Shown: positions 50,238 to 63,326, counted from the stretch's first letter. The stretch is 64,000 nucleotides of DNA from Aristolochia californica (GCA_029961685.1 JARWKL010000002.1:27496908-27560907), one strand, 5' to 3'. Numbers and translations: made by a program. The notes: generated from the letters alone by a model not told the origin.

Positions 50238-52555
50238 TTCATTTTTAGTGCGTGAAATAATTTTACATTTTTTTTGCATACATGAACTCTTAATTTCTCA
50301 CTTGGTTATGCCTTATATTTTTTTTATTTAGGAGAAAAATGGTAGAGTGAAAACTCAAGTTTGTATCTGAAAACAAATTTAAAACATCCAAAACCGGAAT
50401 GCACAAATGCTGAGAGAGATAGTTCCAAAAAGTATCTGTGATTTTTAAGGATAGGCAAAAAGTGGGTTGTTTGGCTCTGGTATATATCCAACCACTTGAG
50501 AATTTTATTTTTTCTACTGCTTGAAATTTTTTGATCTGTTGGTCCACTTCCATCCTCTACAAGTTTCATGCATGCATATCCACCACATTTAAAGCATGTT
50601 AGGATCAGTTAGAAGTCCCTTTCCTATAAAATTCCACCAAGCTCATTATTAGGGGTAGTACTAGTGGAATTTCCCAAACATGGATAACAAATCCTTGGAG
50701 TTCATTTTCAGTGCGTGAAGTAATTTTCAAATTTTTTTGCATACATGAACTCTGAAATTTTCATTTGGTTATGCCTTATATCTTTTTTGTTTACGAGAAA
50801 AATGGGAGAGTGAAAAGTCAAGTTTGGATCTGAAAATAAATTTTGAACATCCAAAATAGAAATGCACAAATGCTGAGGGAGATAGTTCCAAAAAGTATCT
50901 CTGATTTTTTTGAAGGATAGGCAAAAATTGGGTTGTTTGGCTCTGGTAAATATCCAACCAGTTGAGAATTTGATTTTTTCTAGTCCTAGAAATTTTTGGA
51001 TCACTAGGTCCACTTGCATCCTCTACATGTTCTTGGCACGCATATCCATCACATTTAAAGCATGTTAGGATAAGTTAGAAATCCCTTTCCTTTAAAATTC
51101 CACCTAGATTATAATTAGGGGTAGTACTAGTGGAATTTCCCAAACATGGATAAGAAATCCTTAGAGTTCATTTTTAGTGCGTGAAATAATTTTCAATTTT
51201 TTTTTTCATACATGAACTCTAAAATTTTCATTTTGTTATGCCGTATATCTTTTTTGTTTACGAAAAAAATGGGAGAGTGAAAACTCAAGTTTGGATTTAA
51301 AAACAAATTTGAATATCAGAAATTGAAATGCCCAAATACTGAGAGAGATAGTTCAAAAAAGTGTCTATGATTTTTAAGGATAGGCAAAAAGTGGGTTGTT
51401 TGGCTCTGGTAAATATCCATCCACTTGAGAATTTGATTTTTTCTACTCTTTGTAATTTTTGGATCACATAGTCCACTTGCATCCTCTACATGTTTCTCGC
51501 AAGTATATCCACCACATTTAAAGCATGTTAGGATCAGTTAGAAGTCCACTTGCTACAAAATTCCACCAAGCTTATTATTAGGGGTTGTACTAGTGGAATT
51601 TCCCAAACATGGATAACAAGACCTTGGAGTTCATTTTTAGTGCGTTAAATAATTTTCAATGTTTTTTGCATACATGAACTCAAAAATTTTCATTTTTTTA
51701 TGCCATGTATCTTTTTTGTTTACGAGAAAAATGGGAGAGTGAAAACTCAAGTTTGGATCTGAAAACAAATTTTGAACATCCAAGATGGAAATGCACAAAT
51801 GCTGAGAGAGATAGTTCCAAAAAGTATCTGTGATTTTTAAGGATAGGCAAAAAGTGGGTTGTTTGCCTCTGGTAAATATCCATCCACTTGAGAATTTTGA
51901 TTTTTTCTACTCCTTGAAATTTTTGGATCACTAGGTCCACTTGCATCCTCAACATGTTCCTGGCATGCATATCCACCACATTTAAAGCATGTTAGGATCA
52001 GTTAGACGTCCGTTTCCTATAAATTCCACCAAACTTATTATTAAGGGTTGTACTAGTGGAATTTCCCAAACATGGATAGGAAAACCTTGAACTTCAGTTT
52101 TTGTGCATGAAATAATTTTCAAATTTTTTTTCATACATGAACTCTAAAATTTTCATTTTGTTATGCATTATATCTTTTTTATTTACAAGAAAAATGGGAG
52201 AGTGAAAACTCAAGTTTGGATTTGAAAAAAAATTTTGAACATCCAAAATGGAAATGCACAAATGCTGAGAGTGATAGTTCCAAAAACTATCGGTGAATTT
52301 TATGGAGAGGCAAAAAGTGGGTTGTTTGGCTCTGGTAAATATCCAACCACTTGAGAATTTAATTTTTTCTACTCCCAGAAATTTTTGGATCATTAGGTCC
52401 ACTTGCATCCTCAACATGTTTCTGGCAGGCATATCCACCACATTTAAAGCATGTTAGGATCAGTTAGAAGTCCCTTTCCTATAAAATTCCACCAAGGTTA
52501 TTATTAGGGGTTGTACTAGTGGAATTTCCCAAACATGGATAACAAAAACTTGGAG
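50238..52555. repeat. Five-monomer higher-order repeat, copy 2 (~2.3 kb)
   Basis: Monomers at 50238, 50701, 51167, 51630 and 52093 match the type order of 47951-49776; the period is 2287-2318 bp. Unit 50701 is a mosaic. Its first part is the TTTTTTTGAAGG type, and its last part (CTCTACATGTTCTTGGCACG, ATCCATCAC) is the type seen at 40954 and 42806. A third, incomplete round begins at 52556 (52556, 53018, an unrelated type at 53477, 53939, then 54402 and 54865). Confidence 0.75.
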
Positions 52556-55500
52556 TTCATTTTTAGTGTGTGAAATAATTTTCAATTTTTTTTGCATACA
52601 TGAACTCTAAAATTTTCATTTGGTTATGCCTTATCTCTTTTTTGTTTACGAGAAAAATGGGAGAGTGAAAACTCAAGTTTGGATCTGAAAAAAAATTTTG
52701 AACATCCAAAATGGGAATGCACAAATGCTAAGAGAGATAGTTCCAAAAAGTATCTGTGATTTTTAAGGATAGGCAAAAAGTGGTTGTTTGGCTCTGGTAT
52801 ATATCCAACCACTTGAGACTTTGATTTTTTCTACTGCTTAAAATTTTTTGATCAGTTGGTCCACTTGCATCCTCTACAAGTTTCTGGCATGAATATCCAC
52901 CTCATTTAAAGCATGTTTCAATCAGTTAGAACTCCCTTTCCTAGAAAATTCCACCAAGCTTATTATTAGGGGTTGTACTAGTGGAATTTCCCAAACATGG
53001 ATAACAAAACCTTGGAGTTCATTTTTAGTGCGTGAAATAATTTTCAAATTTTTTTGCATACATGAACTCCAAAATTTTCATTTGGTTATGCCTTATATCT
53101 TTTTAGTTTACGAGAAAAATGGGAGAGTGAAAACTCAAGTTTGGATCTGAAAACAAATTTTGAACATCCAAAAAGGAAATGCACAAATACTGAGAGATAG
53201 TTCTAAAAAGTATCTCTGATTTTTTTGAAGGATAGGCAAAAAGTGGGTTTTTTTGAAGGATATCCAACCACTTGAGAATTTGATTTTTTCTATTCCTAGA
53301 AATTTTTGGATCACTAGGTCCACTTGCATCCTCTACATGTTCATGGCACGCATATCCATCACATTTAAAGCATGTTAGGATTAGTTAGAAGTCCCTTCCC
53401 TATAAAATTCCACCAATCTATTTATTAGGGGTGCTACTAGTGGAATTTCCCAAACAAGGATAACAAAACCTTGGAGTTCATTTTTAGTGTGTGAAATAAT
53501 TTTGAATTTTTTTGCATACATAAACTATAAAATTTTCATTTGGCTATGCCTTATATCTTTTTTGTTTTCCAGAAAAATGGGTGACTGAAAACTCAAGTTT
53601 GGATCTGAAAAAAAAATTTGAACATCCAAATTGGGAATACACAAATGCTGAGAGAGATAGTTCCAAAAAGTATCTGTGATTTTTAAGGATAGGCGAAAGG
53701 TGGGTTGTTTGGCTCTGGTAAATATCCAACCACTTGAGAATTTGATTTTTTCTACTCTTTGAAAATTTTTGATCACTAGGTCCAGTTGCATCCTTAACAT
53801 GTTTCGGGCATGCATATCCACCACATTTAAAGCATGTTAGGATCGGTTAGAAGTCCCTTTCCAATAAAATTCCACCAAGCTTATTATTAGGGGTTGTACT
53901 AGTGGAATTTCCGAAACATGGATAACAAAAACTTGGAGTTCATTTTTAGTGTGTTAAATAATTTTCAAATTTTTTTGTGTACATGAACTCAAAAATTTTC
54001 ATTTTTTATGCCATGTATCTGTTTTGTTTACGAGAAAAATGGGAGAGTGAAAACTCAAGTTTGGATCTGAAAACAAATTTTGAACATCCAAAATGGAAAT
54101 GCACAAATGCTGAGAGAGAAAGTTCCAAAAAGTATCTGTGATTTTTAAGGATAGGCAAAAAGTGCGTGGTTTGGCTGTAGTAAATATCCAACCACATGGG
54201 AATTTTGCTTTTTTCTACTGCTTGAAATTTTTGGATCACTAGGTCCACTTGCAACCTCAACATGTTCGTGGCATGCATATCTACCTCATTTAAAGCATGT
54301 TAGGATCAGTTAGAGGTCCGTTTCCTATAAAATTCCACCAAGCTTATTATTAGGGGTTGTACTAGTGGAATTTCCCAAACATGGATAACAAAACCTTAGC
54401 GTTCATTTTTAGTGCGCGAAATAATTTTCAATTTTTTTTGCATACATGAACTCTAAAATTTTCATTTGGTTATGCCTTATATCTTTTTTGTTTATGAGAA
54501 AAATGGGAGAGTGAAAACTCAAGTTTGGATCTGAAAACAAATTTTGAACATCCAAAATGGGAATGCACAAATGCTAAGAGAGATAGTTCCAAAAAGTATA
54601 TGTGATTTTTAAGGATAGGCAAAAAGTGGGTTGTTTGGATCTGGTATATGTCCAACCACTTGAGAGGTTGATTTTTTCTACTGCTTGAAATTTTTTGATC
54701 AGTTGGTCCACTTGCATCCTCTACATGTTTCTAGCATGCATATCCACCAGATTTAAAGCATGTTAGGATCAGTTAGAAGTCCCTTTCATCTAAAATTCCA
54801 CCAAGCTTATTATTAGGGGTGCTACCAGTGGAATTTCCCAAACATGGATAACAAAACCTTGGAGTTCATTTTTAGTGCGTGAAATAACTTTAAAATTTTT
54901 TTGCATACATGAATTCTAAAATTTTCATTTTGTTATGCCTTATATCTTTTTTTGTTTATGAGGAAAATGGGTGAGTAAAAAGTCAAGTTTGGATCTGAAA
55001 ACAAATTTTGAACATCCAAAATGGAAATGCACAAATGCTGAGAGAGATAGTTCCAAAAAGTATCTCTGATTTTTTTGAAGGATAGGCAAAAAGTGGGTTG
55101 TTGGGCTTTAGTAAATATCCAACCAGTTGAGAATTTTTTTTTTCTACTCCTAGAAAGTTTTGGATCACTAGGTCCACTTGCATCCTCTACATGTTCATGG
55201 CACGCATATCCATCACATTTAAAGCATCTTAGGATCAGTTAGAAGTCCCTTTCCTATAAAATTCCACCAAGCTTAATATTAGGGGTAGTACTACTGGAAT
55301 TTCCAAAATATGGATAAAAAATCCTTGGAGTTCATTTTGAGTGCGTGAAATAATTTTCAAATTTTTTTGCATATATGAAATCTAAAATTTTCATTTTGTT
55401 ATGCCTTATATCTTTTTTGTTTACGAGAAAAATGGGAGAGTAAAAGCTGAAGTTTGGATCTAAAAACAAATTTTGAACTTCCAAAATGGGAATGTAAAAA

Positions 55501-56499
55501 TGCTGAGAGAGATAGTTCCAAAAAGTATCTGTGATTTTTAAGGATAGGCAAAAAGTGCGTTGTTTGGCTCCGGTAAATATCCAACCACTTGAGAATTTGA
55601 TTTTTTCAACTCCTTGAAATTTTTGGATCACTAAGTCCACATGCATCCTCAACTTGTTTCTGGCATGCATATCCCCCACTTTTAAAGCATGTTAAGATCT
55701 TTTAGAAGTCCCTTTTCCTATAAAATTCCACCAAGCTTATTATTAGTCGTTGTACTAGTGGAATTTCCCAAACATGGATAACTAGACCTTGGAGTTCATT
55801 TTTAGTACGTGAAATAATTTTCAAATTTTTTTGCATAAATGAACTCTAAAATTTTTATTTTGTTATGCCTTATATTTTTTTTATTTACGAGAAAAAAGGG
55901 AGAGTGAAAACTCTAGTTTGTATCTGAAAAAAAATATTGAACATCCAAAATGGAAATGCACAAATGCTGAGAGTGATAGTTCCAAAAAGTTTCTGTGATT
56001 TTTTAGGATAGGCAAAAAGTGGGTTGTTTGGCTTTGGTAAATATCCAACCACTTGAGAATTTGATTTTTTATAGTCCTTGAAATTTTCTGATCACTGGGT
56101 CCACTTGCATCCTCCACATGTTCCTGGCACGTATATCCATCACATTTAAAGCATGTTAGGATCAGTTAGAAGTCCCTTTCCTATAAAATTCCACCAAGCT
56201 TATTATTAAGGGTAGTCCTAGTGGAATTTCCCAAACATGGATAACTAATCCTTGGAGTTCATTTTTAGTGCGTGAAAAAATTTTCAAATATTTTTGCACA
56301 CATGAACTCTAAAATTTTCATTTTGTTATGCCTTATATCTTTTTCGTTTACGAGAAAAATGGGAGAGTGAAAACTCATGTTTGGATCTCAAACCAAAATT
56401 TGAACATCCAAAATGAAAATGTTCAAATGCTGAGAGACATAGTTCCAAAAAGTATCTGTGATTTTTAAGAATAGGCCAAAAGTGGGTTGTTTGGCCCAG
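52556..56499. repeat. Satellite monomers, block 11 (9 units, incomplete third five-monomer round)
   Basis: Monomers start at 52556, 53018, 53477, 53939, 54402, 54865, 55331, 55795 and 56258. Units 52556 and 54402 are the GATCAGTTGG type. Units 53018 and 54865 are TTTTTTTGAAGG / GGCACGCATATCCATCAC mosaics. Unit 53939 is the GTTAAATAATT type. Unit 53477 (CATTTGGCTATGCC, CCAAATTGGGAAT) has its nearest relative at 59032. Unit 53018 contains a template-switch scar near 53248. Confidence 0.85.
53220..53262. repeat. Local 15 bp templated insertion replacing ordinary sequence
   Basis: The 15-mer TTTTTTTGAAGGATA is present at 53220-53234, its normal place in this subfamily, and again at 53248-53262. 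There it replaces the expected GTTTGGCTCTGGTAAATA between AAGTGGGTT and TCCAACC. The second copy sits 28 bp downstream and joins at a T-run on the left and ATA on the right. This is the signature of a replication template switch. Confidence 0.93.
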
Positions 56500-56861
56500 G
56501 TAAATATCCAACCACTTGAGAATTTGATTTTTTCTACTCCTTGAAATTTTTGGATCACTAGGTCCACTTTCATCTTCTACATGTTTTTGGCATACATCTC
56601 CACCACATTTAAAGCATGTTCGGATCAGTTAGATGTCCCTTTCCTATAAAATTCCACCAAGCGCTTTTATTAGGGGTTGTACTAGTGGAATTTCCGAAAC
56701 ATGGATAACAAAACCTTGGAGTTCATTTTTAGTGCGTGAAATAATTTTCAAATTTTTTTGCATACATGAACTCAAAAATTTTCATTTTTTTATGCCATAT
56801 ATCGTTTTTGTTTACGAGAAAAATGGGAGAGTGAAAACTCAAGTTTGGATCTTAAAAAAAA
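56500..56861. repeat. 362 bp dispersed satellite patch, copy 1
   Basis: This matches 62965-63326 at a constant offset of 6465 bp (14 monomers), with three differences seen. Private markers are CCACTTTCATCTTCTACATG, TTGGCATACATCTCC, GTTCGGATC, CAAGCGCTTTTATTAGG (replacing the HindIII region CAAGCTTATTATTAGG), TTCCGAAACATGG and TATATCGTTTTTG. Flanking sequence on both sides is not specially similar. The tract spans a monomer boundary (phase start 56722). Confidence 0.93.
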
Positions 56862-59800
56862 TTTGAACATCCAAAATTTTAATATGCACAAATGCTGAGA
56901 GAGATAGTTCCAAAAAGTATCTGTGATTTTTAAAGATTGGCAAAAAATGGGTTGTTTGGCTCTAGAAAATATCCAACCACTTGAGAATTTGATTTTTTCT
57001 ACTCGAAATTTTTGGATCACTAGGTCCACTTGCAACGTCAACTTCTTTCTGGCATGCATATCCATCACATTTAAAGGATATTAGGATAAGTTAGAAGTCC
57101 CTTTCCTATAAAATTCCACAAAGCTTTTTATTAGGGGTGCTCTAGTGGAATTTCCCAAACATGGATAACAAAACCTTGGAGTTCATTTTTTGTGCGTGAA
57201 ATAATTTTCAAATTATTTTGCATACCTAAAATCTAAAATTTTCATTTTTTTATGCCTTATATCTTTTTTGTTTACGAGAAAAATGGGAGAGTAAAAACTC
57301 AAGTTTGGATAGGAAAACAAATTTTGAACATCCAAAATGGGAATGCCCAAATGCTTAGAGAGACAGTTCCAAAAAGTATCTGTGATTTTTAAGGATAGGC
57401 AAAAAGTGGGTTGTTTGGCTCTTGTAAATATCCAACCACTGGAGAATTTGATTTTTTCAACTCCATGAAATTTTTGGATCACTAGGTCCACATGCATTCT
57501 CAACATGTTGCTGGCATGCATATCCACCACATTTAAGGCATGTTGGGATCTTTTAGAAGTCCCTTTCCTATAAAATTCCACCAAGCTTATTATTAGTGGT
57601 TGTACTAGTGGAATTTCCCAAACATGGATAATAAAACCTTGGAGTTCATTTTTAGTGCGTGAAATAATTTTCAATTTTTTTTGCATACTTGAACTCTAAA
57701 ATTTTCATTTTGTTATGCCATATATCTCTTTTGTTTATGTGAAAGATGGGAGACTGAAAACTCTAGTTTGGATTTGAAAAGAAATTTTAATTTCACAAAT
57801 TGAAATGCCCAAATGCTGAGAGAGATAGTTCAAAAAAGTATCTGTTATTTTTAAGGATAGGCAAAAATTGTGTTGATTGGCTCTGGGAAGTATCCAACCA
57901 CTTGAGAATTTGATTTATTCTACTCCTTGAAATTTTTGGATCACTTGGTACACTTGCATCCTCAACATGTTTCTACCCAGTATATCCACCACATTTAAAG
58001 CATGTTAGGATACTTTTGAAGTCCCTTTCCTAAAAAATTCCATCAAGCTTATTATTAGGGGTTGTACTAGTGGAATTTCCAAAACATGGATAACAAAACC
58101 TTGAAGTTCATTTTAAGTGCGTTAAATAATTTTCAAATTTTTTTGCATACATGAACTCAAAAAGTTTCATTTTGTTATGCCATGTATCTTTCTGGTTTAC
58201 GAGAAAAATTGGAGAGTTAAAACTCAAGTTTGGATATGAAAACAAATTTTGAACATCCAAAATGGAAATGCACAAATGCTGAGAGAAATAGTTCCAAAAA
58301 GTATCTGTGATTTTTAAGGAATGGCAAAAAGTGGGTTGTTTGGCTCTGATAAATATCCAACCACTTGAGAATTTTATTTTTTCTACTCCTTGAAATTTTT
58401 GGATCACTAGGTCTACTTGCATCCTCAACATGTTCCTGGCATGCATATCCACCACATTTAAAGCATGTTAGGATCAGTTAGAGGTCCGTTTCCTATAAAA
58501 TTCCACCAAGCTTATTATTAGGGGTTGGACTAGTGGAATTTCCCAAACATGGATAGCAAAACCTTGGAGTTCATTTTTAGTGCATGAAATATTTTTCAAA
58601 TTTTTTTGCATTCATGAACTCAAAAATTTTCATTTTGTTATGCCTTATATCTTTTTTGTTTACGAGAAAAATCGGAGAGTGAAAACTCAAGTTTGGATTT
58701 GGAAACAAATTTTGAACATCCAAAATGGAAATGCACAAATGCTGAGAGAGATAGTTCCAAAAAGTATCTGTGATTTTTAAGGGTAGGCAAAAAGTGGGTT
58801 GTTTGGATCAGGTAAATATCCAACCACTTGAGAACTTGATTTTTTCTACTCCAAGAAATTTTTGGATCACTAGGTCCACTTGCATCCTCAACATGTTTCT
58901 GGCCAGCATATCCACCAATTTAAAGCATGTTAGGATCAATTAGAAGTCCCTTTCCTATAAAATTCCCCCAAGCTTATAATTAGGGGTTGTACTAGTGGAA
59001 TTTCCGAAACATGGATAACAAAACCTCGGAGTTCATTTTTAGTGCGTGAAATAATTTTCAAATTGTTTTGCATACATGAACTATTAAATTTTCATTTGGC
59101 TATGCCTTATATCTTTTTTGTTTACGAGAAAAATGGGTGAGTGAAAACTCAAGTTTGGATCTGAAAAAAAATTTTGAACATCCAAATTGGGAATGCACAA
59201 ATGCTGAGAGAGATAGTTCCAAAAAGTATCTGTAATATTTAAGGATAGGTGAAAAGTGGGTTGTTTGGCTTAGGTAAATATCCAACCACTTGAGAACTTG
59301 ATTTTTTCTACTCCAAGAAATGTTTTGATCACTAGGTCCACTTGCGTTCTCTACAAGTTTTTGGCATGCATATCCACCACATTTAAAGCATGGTACGATC
59401 AGTTAGAAGTCCCTTTCCTATAAAATTCCACAAAGATTATTATTAGGGGTGCTACTAGTGGAATTTCCCAAACATGGATAACAAAACCTTGGAGTTCATT
59501 TTTACTGCGGGAAATAATTTTCAAATTTTTATGCATACATGAACTCTAAAATTTTCATTTTGTTATGCCTTATATCTTTTTTGTTTACAAGAAAAATGTT
59601 AGAGTAAAAACTCAAGTTTGGATCTGAAAACAAATGTTGAACATCCAAAATGGGAATGCACAAATGCTGAGAGAGATAGTTCAAAAAAGTATCTGTGACT
59701 TTTAAGAATAGGCAAAAAGTGGGTTGTTTTGCTATGGTAAATATCCAACCACTTGAGAATTTTATTTTTTCTACTGCTTGAAATTTTTGGATCATTAGGT

Positions 59801-62800
59801 CCACTAGCATCCTCTAAATGTTCCTGCCATGTATATCCACCACATTTAAAGCATGTTAGGATCAGTTAGAAGTCCCTTTCCTATAAAATTCCTCTAAGCT
59901 TATTATTTGGGGTAGTACAAGTGGAATTTCCCAAACATGGATAACAAAACCTTCGATTTCATTTTTAGTGCGTGAAATAATTTTCAAATTTCTTTGCATA
60001 CATGAACTCTAAAATTTTCATTTTGTTATGCCTTATATCTTTTTTGTTCATGAGAAAAATGGGAGAGTGAAAACTCATGTTTGGATCTGAAAACTCATTT
60101 TGAACATCCAAAATGAAAATGGACCAATGCTGAGAGAGATAGTTCCAAAAAGTATCTGTGATTTTTAAGGATAGGCAAAAAGTGGGTTGTTTGGCTCTAG
60201 TAAATATCCAACCACTTGAGAATTTGATTTTTTCTACTCCAAATTTTTGCATCACTAGGACCACTTGCATCCTCAAAATGTTCCTAACATGCATATCCAC
60301 CACATTCAAAGCAAGTTAGGATCAGTTAGAAGTCCCTTTCCTATAAAATTCCACCAAGCTTATTAGTAGGGGTTGTACTAGTGGAATTTCCCAAACATGG
60401 ATAACAAAACCATGGGGTTCATTTTTAGTGCGTGAAATAATTTTTAAATTTTTTTGCATACATGAACTCAAAAATTTTCTTTTCGTTAGGCCATATATCG
60501 TTTTTGTTTACGAGAAAAATGGGAGATTGAAAACTGAAGTTTCGATCTTAAAACAAATTTGAACATTCAAAATGGAACTGCACAAATTCTGAGGGAGATA
60601 GTTCCAAAAAGTATCTTTGATTTTTAAGGAATCGCAAAAAGTGGGTGGTTTGGCGTTGGAAAATATCCAATAACTTACGAATTTGATTTTTTCCACTCGA
60701 AATTTTTGGATCACTAGGTCCACTTGCATCCTCAACATGTTTTTGGCATGCATATCCACCACATTTAAAGCATGTTACTATCAGTTAGAAGTCCCTTTCC
60801 TGTAAAATTCCTCAAAGCATATTATTAGGGGTGCTACTAGTGGAATTTCCCAAACATGGATAACAAAACCTTGGAGTTCATTTTTTGTGCGTGAAATAAT
60901 TTTCAAATTTTTTTGCATACATGAACTCTAAAATTTTTATTTTGTTATGCCATATATCTATTTTGTTTACGAGAAAAATGGGAGAGTAAAAAATCAAGTT
61001 TGGATCTGAAAACAAATTTTGAGCATCCAAAATGGAACTGCACAAATGCTGAGAGAGATAGTACCAAAAAGTATCTGTGATTTTTAAGGATAGGAAAAAA
61101 GTGGGTTGTTTGGCTCTGGTAAATATCCAACCACTTGAGAATTTGATTTTTTGTACTCCATGAATTTTTTGGATCACTACGTCCACTTGCATCCTCAATA
61201 TGTTTCTGGCGTGCATATCCACCACATTTAAAGCATGTTAGGATCAGTTAGAAGTCCCTTTCCAATAAAATTCCACCAAGCTTATTATTAGGGATTGTAC
61301 TAGTGGAATTTCCCAAACATGGATAACAAAACCTTGAAGTTCATTTTTAGTGCGTTAAATAATTTTCAAAATTTTTAGCATACTTGAACTCAAAAATTTT
61401 TATTTTTTATGCCATATATCTATTTTGTTTACGAGAAAAATGGGGGAGTGAAAACTCAAGTTTGGATCTGAAAACAAATTTTGAACATCCAAAATGGAAA
61501 TGCACAAATGCTGAGAGAGATAGTGCCAAAAAGTATTTGTGATTCTTAAGGATAGGCAAAAATTGGGTTGTTTGGCTCTGGTAAATATCGAACTACTTGA
61601 AAATTTTATTTTTTCTACTCGAAATTTTTGGATCACTAGGTTCACTTGCATCCTTAACATGTTTCTGGCATGCATATCCACTACATTTAAAGCATGTTAG
61701 GATCAGTTAGAAGTCCATTTCCTATAAAATTCCACCAAGCTTATTATTAGTGGTTGTACTAATGGAATTTCCCTAACATGGATAACAAAACCTTGGAGTT
61801 CATTTTTAGTGCGTGAAATAATTTTAATTTATTTTTCATACATGAACTCTAAAATTTTCATTTTGTTATGCTTTATATCTTTTTTGTTTACGAGAAAAAT
61901 AGGAGAGTGAAAACTAATGTTTGGATCTGAAAACAAATTTGAACATCCAATACGGAACTGTACACATGCTGAGAGAGATAGTTCCAAAAAGTATCTGTGA
62001 TTTTTAAGGATAGGAAAAAAGTGCGTTGTTTGGCTCTGGTAAATATCCAACCACTTGAGAATTTTGTTTTTTCTACTCCTTGAAATTTTTGGATCACTAG
62101 GTCCAGTTGCATCTTCAACATGTTTCTTGCCTACATATCCACCACATTTAAAGCATGTTAGGATCAGTTAGAAGTCCCTTTCCTATAAATTTCAACCAAG
62201 CTTGTTATTAGGGGTTGTACTAGTGGAATTCCCAAATATCGATAACAAAGCCTTGGAGTTCATTTTAGTGCGTGAAATAATTTTCAAATTTTTTTGCATA
62301 CATGAACTCTAAAATTTTCATTTTGTTGTGCGTTATATCTTTTTTGTTTACGAGAAAAATGGGAGAGTGAAAACTCAAGTTTGGATCTGAAAATAAATTT
62401 TGAACATCCAAAATGGAAATGCACAAATGCTGAGAGAGATAGTTCCAAAAAGTATCTCTGATTTTTTTGAAGGATAGGCAAAAAGTGGGTTGTTTGGCTC
62501 AGGTAAATATCTAACCACTTGAGAATTTGATTTTTTCTTCTCCTTGAAATTTTTGGATCACTAGGTCCACTTGCATCCTTAACATGTTTCTGGCGTGCAT
62601 ATCCACCACATTTAAAGCATGTTAGGATCAGTTAGAAGTCCCTTTCCTATAAAATTCCACCAAGCTTATTATTAGGGATTGTACTAGTGGAATTTCCCAA
62701 ACAGGGATAACAAAACCTTGGAGTTCATTTTTAGTGCGTGAAATAATTTTCAAATTTTTTTCATAAATGAACTCTAAAATTTTCATTTTGTTCTGCCTTA

Positions 62801-62964
62801 TAAATTTTTTGTTTATGAGAAAAAAGGGAAGAGTGAAAACTACAGTTTGGATCTGAAAACAAATTTGAACATCCAATACAGAACTGCACACATGCTGAGA
62901 GTGATAGTTCCAAAAAGTATCTGTGATTTTTAAGGAAATGCAAAAAGTGGGTTGTTTGGCTCTA
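56862..62964. repeat. Satellite monomers, block 12
   Basis: Monomers start at 57182, 57645, 58107, 58570, 59032, 59495, 59958, 60418, 60877, 61340, 61799, 62259 and 62724. Units 57182-58570 repeat the subfamily order of 43268-44707. Units 56722 and 57182 resemble 60418 and 60877, eight monomers later (TATCGTTTTTG, then CATTTTTTGTGCG), which hints at a second, decayed eight-monomer period. Units 61799 and 62724 share CCAATAC plus GGAACTG or AGAACTG. No genes are supported. Confidence 0.85.
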
Positions 62965-63326
62965 GTAAATATCCAACCACTTGAGAATTTGATTTTTTCT
63001 ACTCCTTGAAATTTTTGGATCACTAGGTCCACTTTCATCTTCTACATGTTTTTGGCATACATCTCCACCACATTTAAAGCATGTTCGGATCAGTTAGACG
63101 TCCCTTTCCTATAAAATTCCACCAAGCGCTTTTATTAGGGGTTGTACTAGTGGAATTTCCGAAACATGGATAACAAAACCTTGGAGTTCATTTTTAGTGC
63201 GTGAAATAATTTTCAAATTTTTTTGCATACATGAACTCAAAAATTTTCATTTTGTTATGCCATATATCGTTTTTGTTTACGAGAAAAATGGGAGAGTGAA
63301 AACTCAAGTTTGAATCTTAAAAAAAA
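62965..63326. repeat. 362 bp dispersed satellite patch, copy 2
   Basis: This is the partner of 56500-56861. Differences seen are GACGTCC against GATGTCC, TTTGTTATG against TTTTTTATG, and TTGAATC against TTGGATC. The copy ends exactly at an eight-A run, where a deletion begins in this copy. Confidence 0.92.

Noticed and set aside
57213..57686. Longest minus-strand open frame (157 codons) as a possible gene
   Set aside because: It is the recurrent ~113-codon monomer frame extended through a neighbouring unit where one stop is mutated. The same peptide pieces recur, broken, in most units. There is no recognisable domain, and monomer lengths are not consistently multiples of three.
62628..63038. 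136-codon minus-strand open frame as a gene
   Set aside because: It is the same recurrent frame crossing a monomer boundary. It begins in a degenerate unit and has no independent coding evidence.
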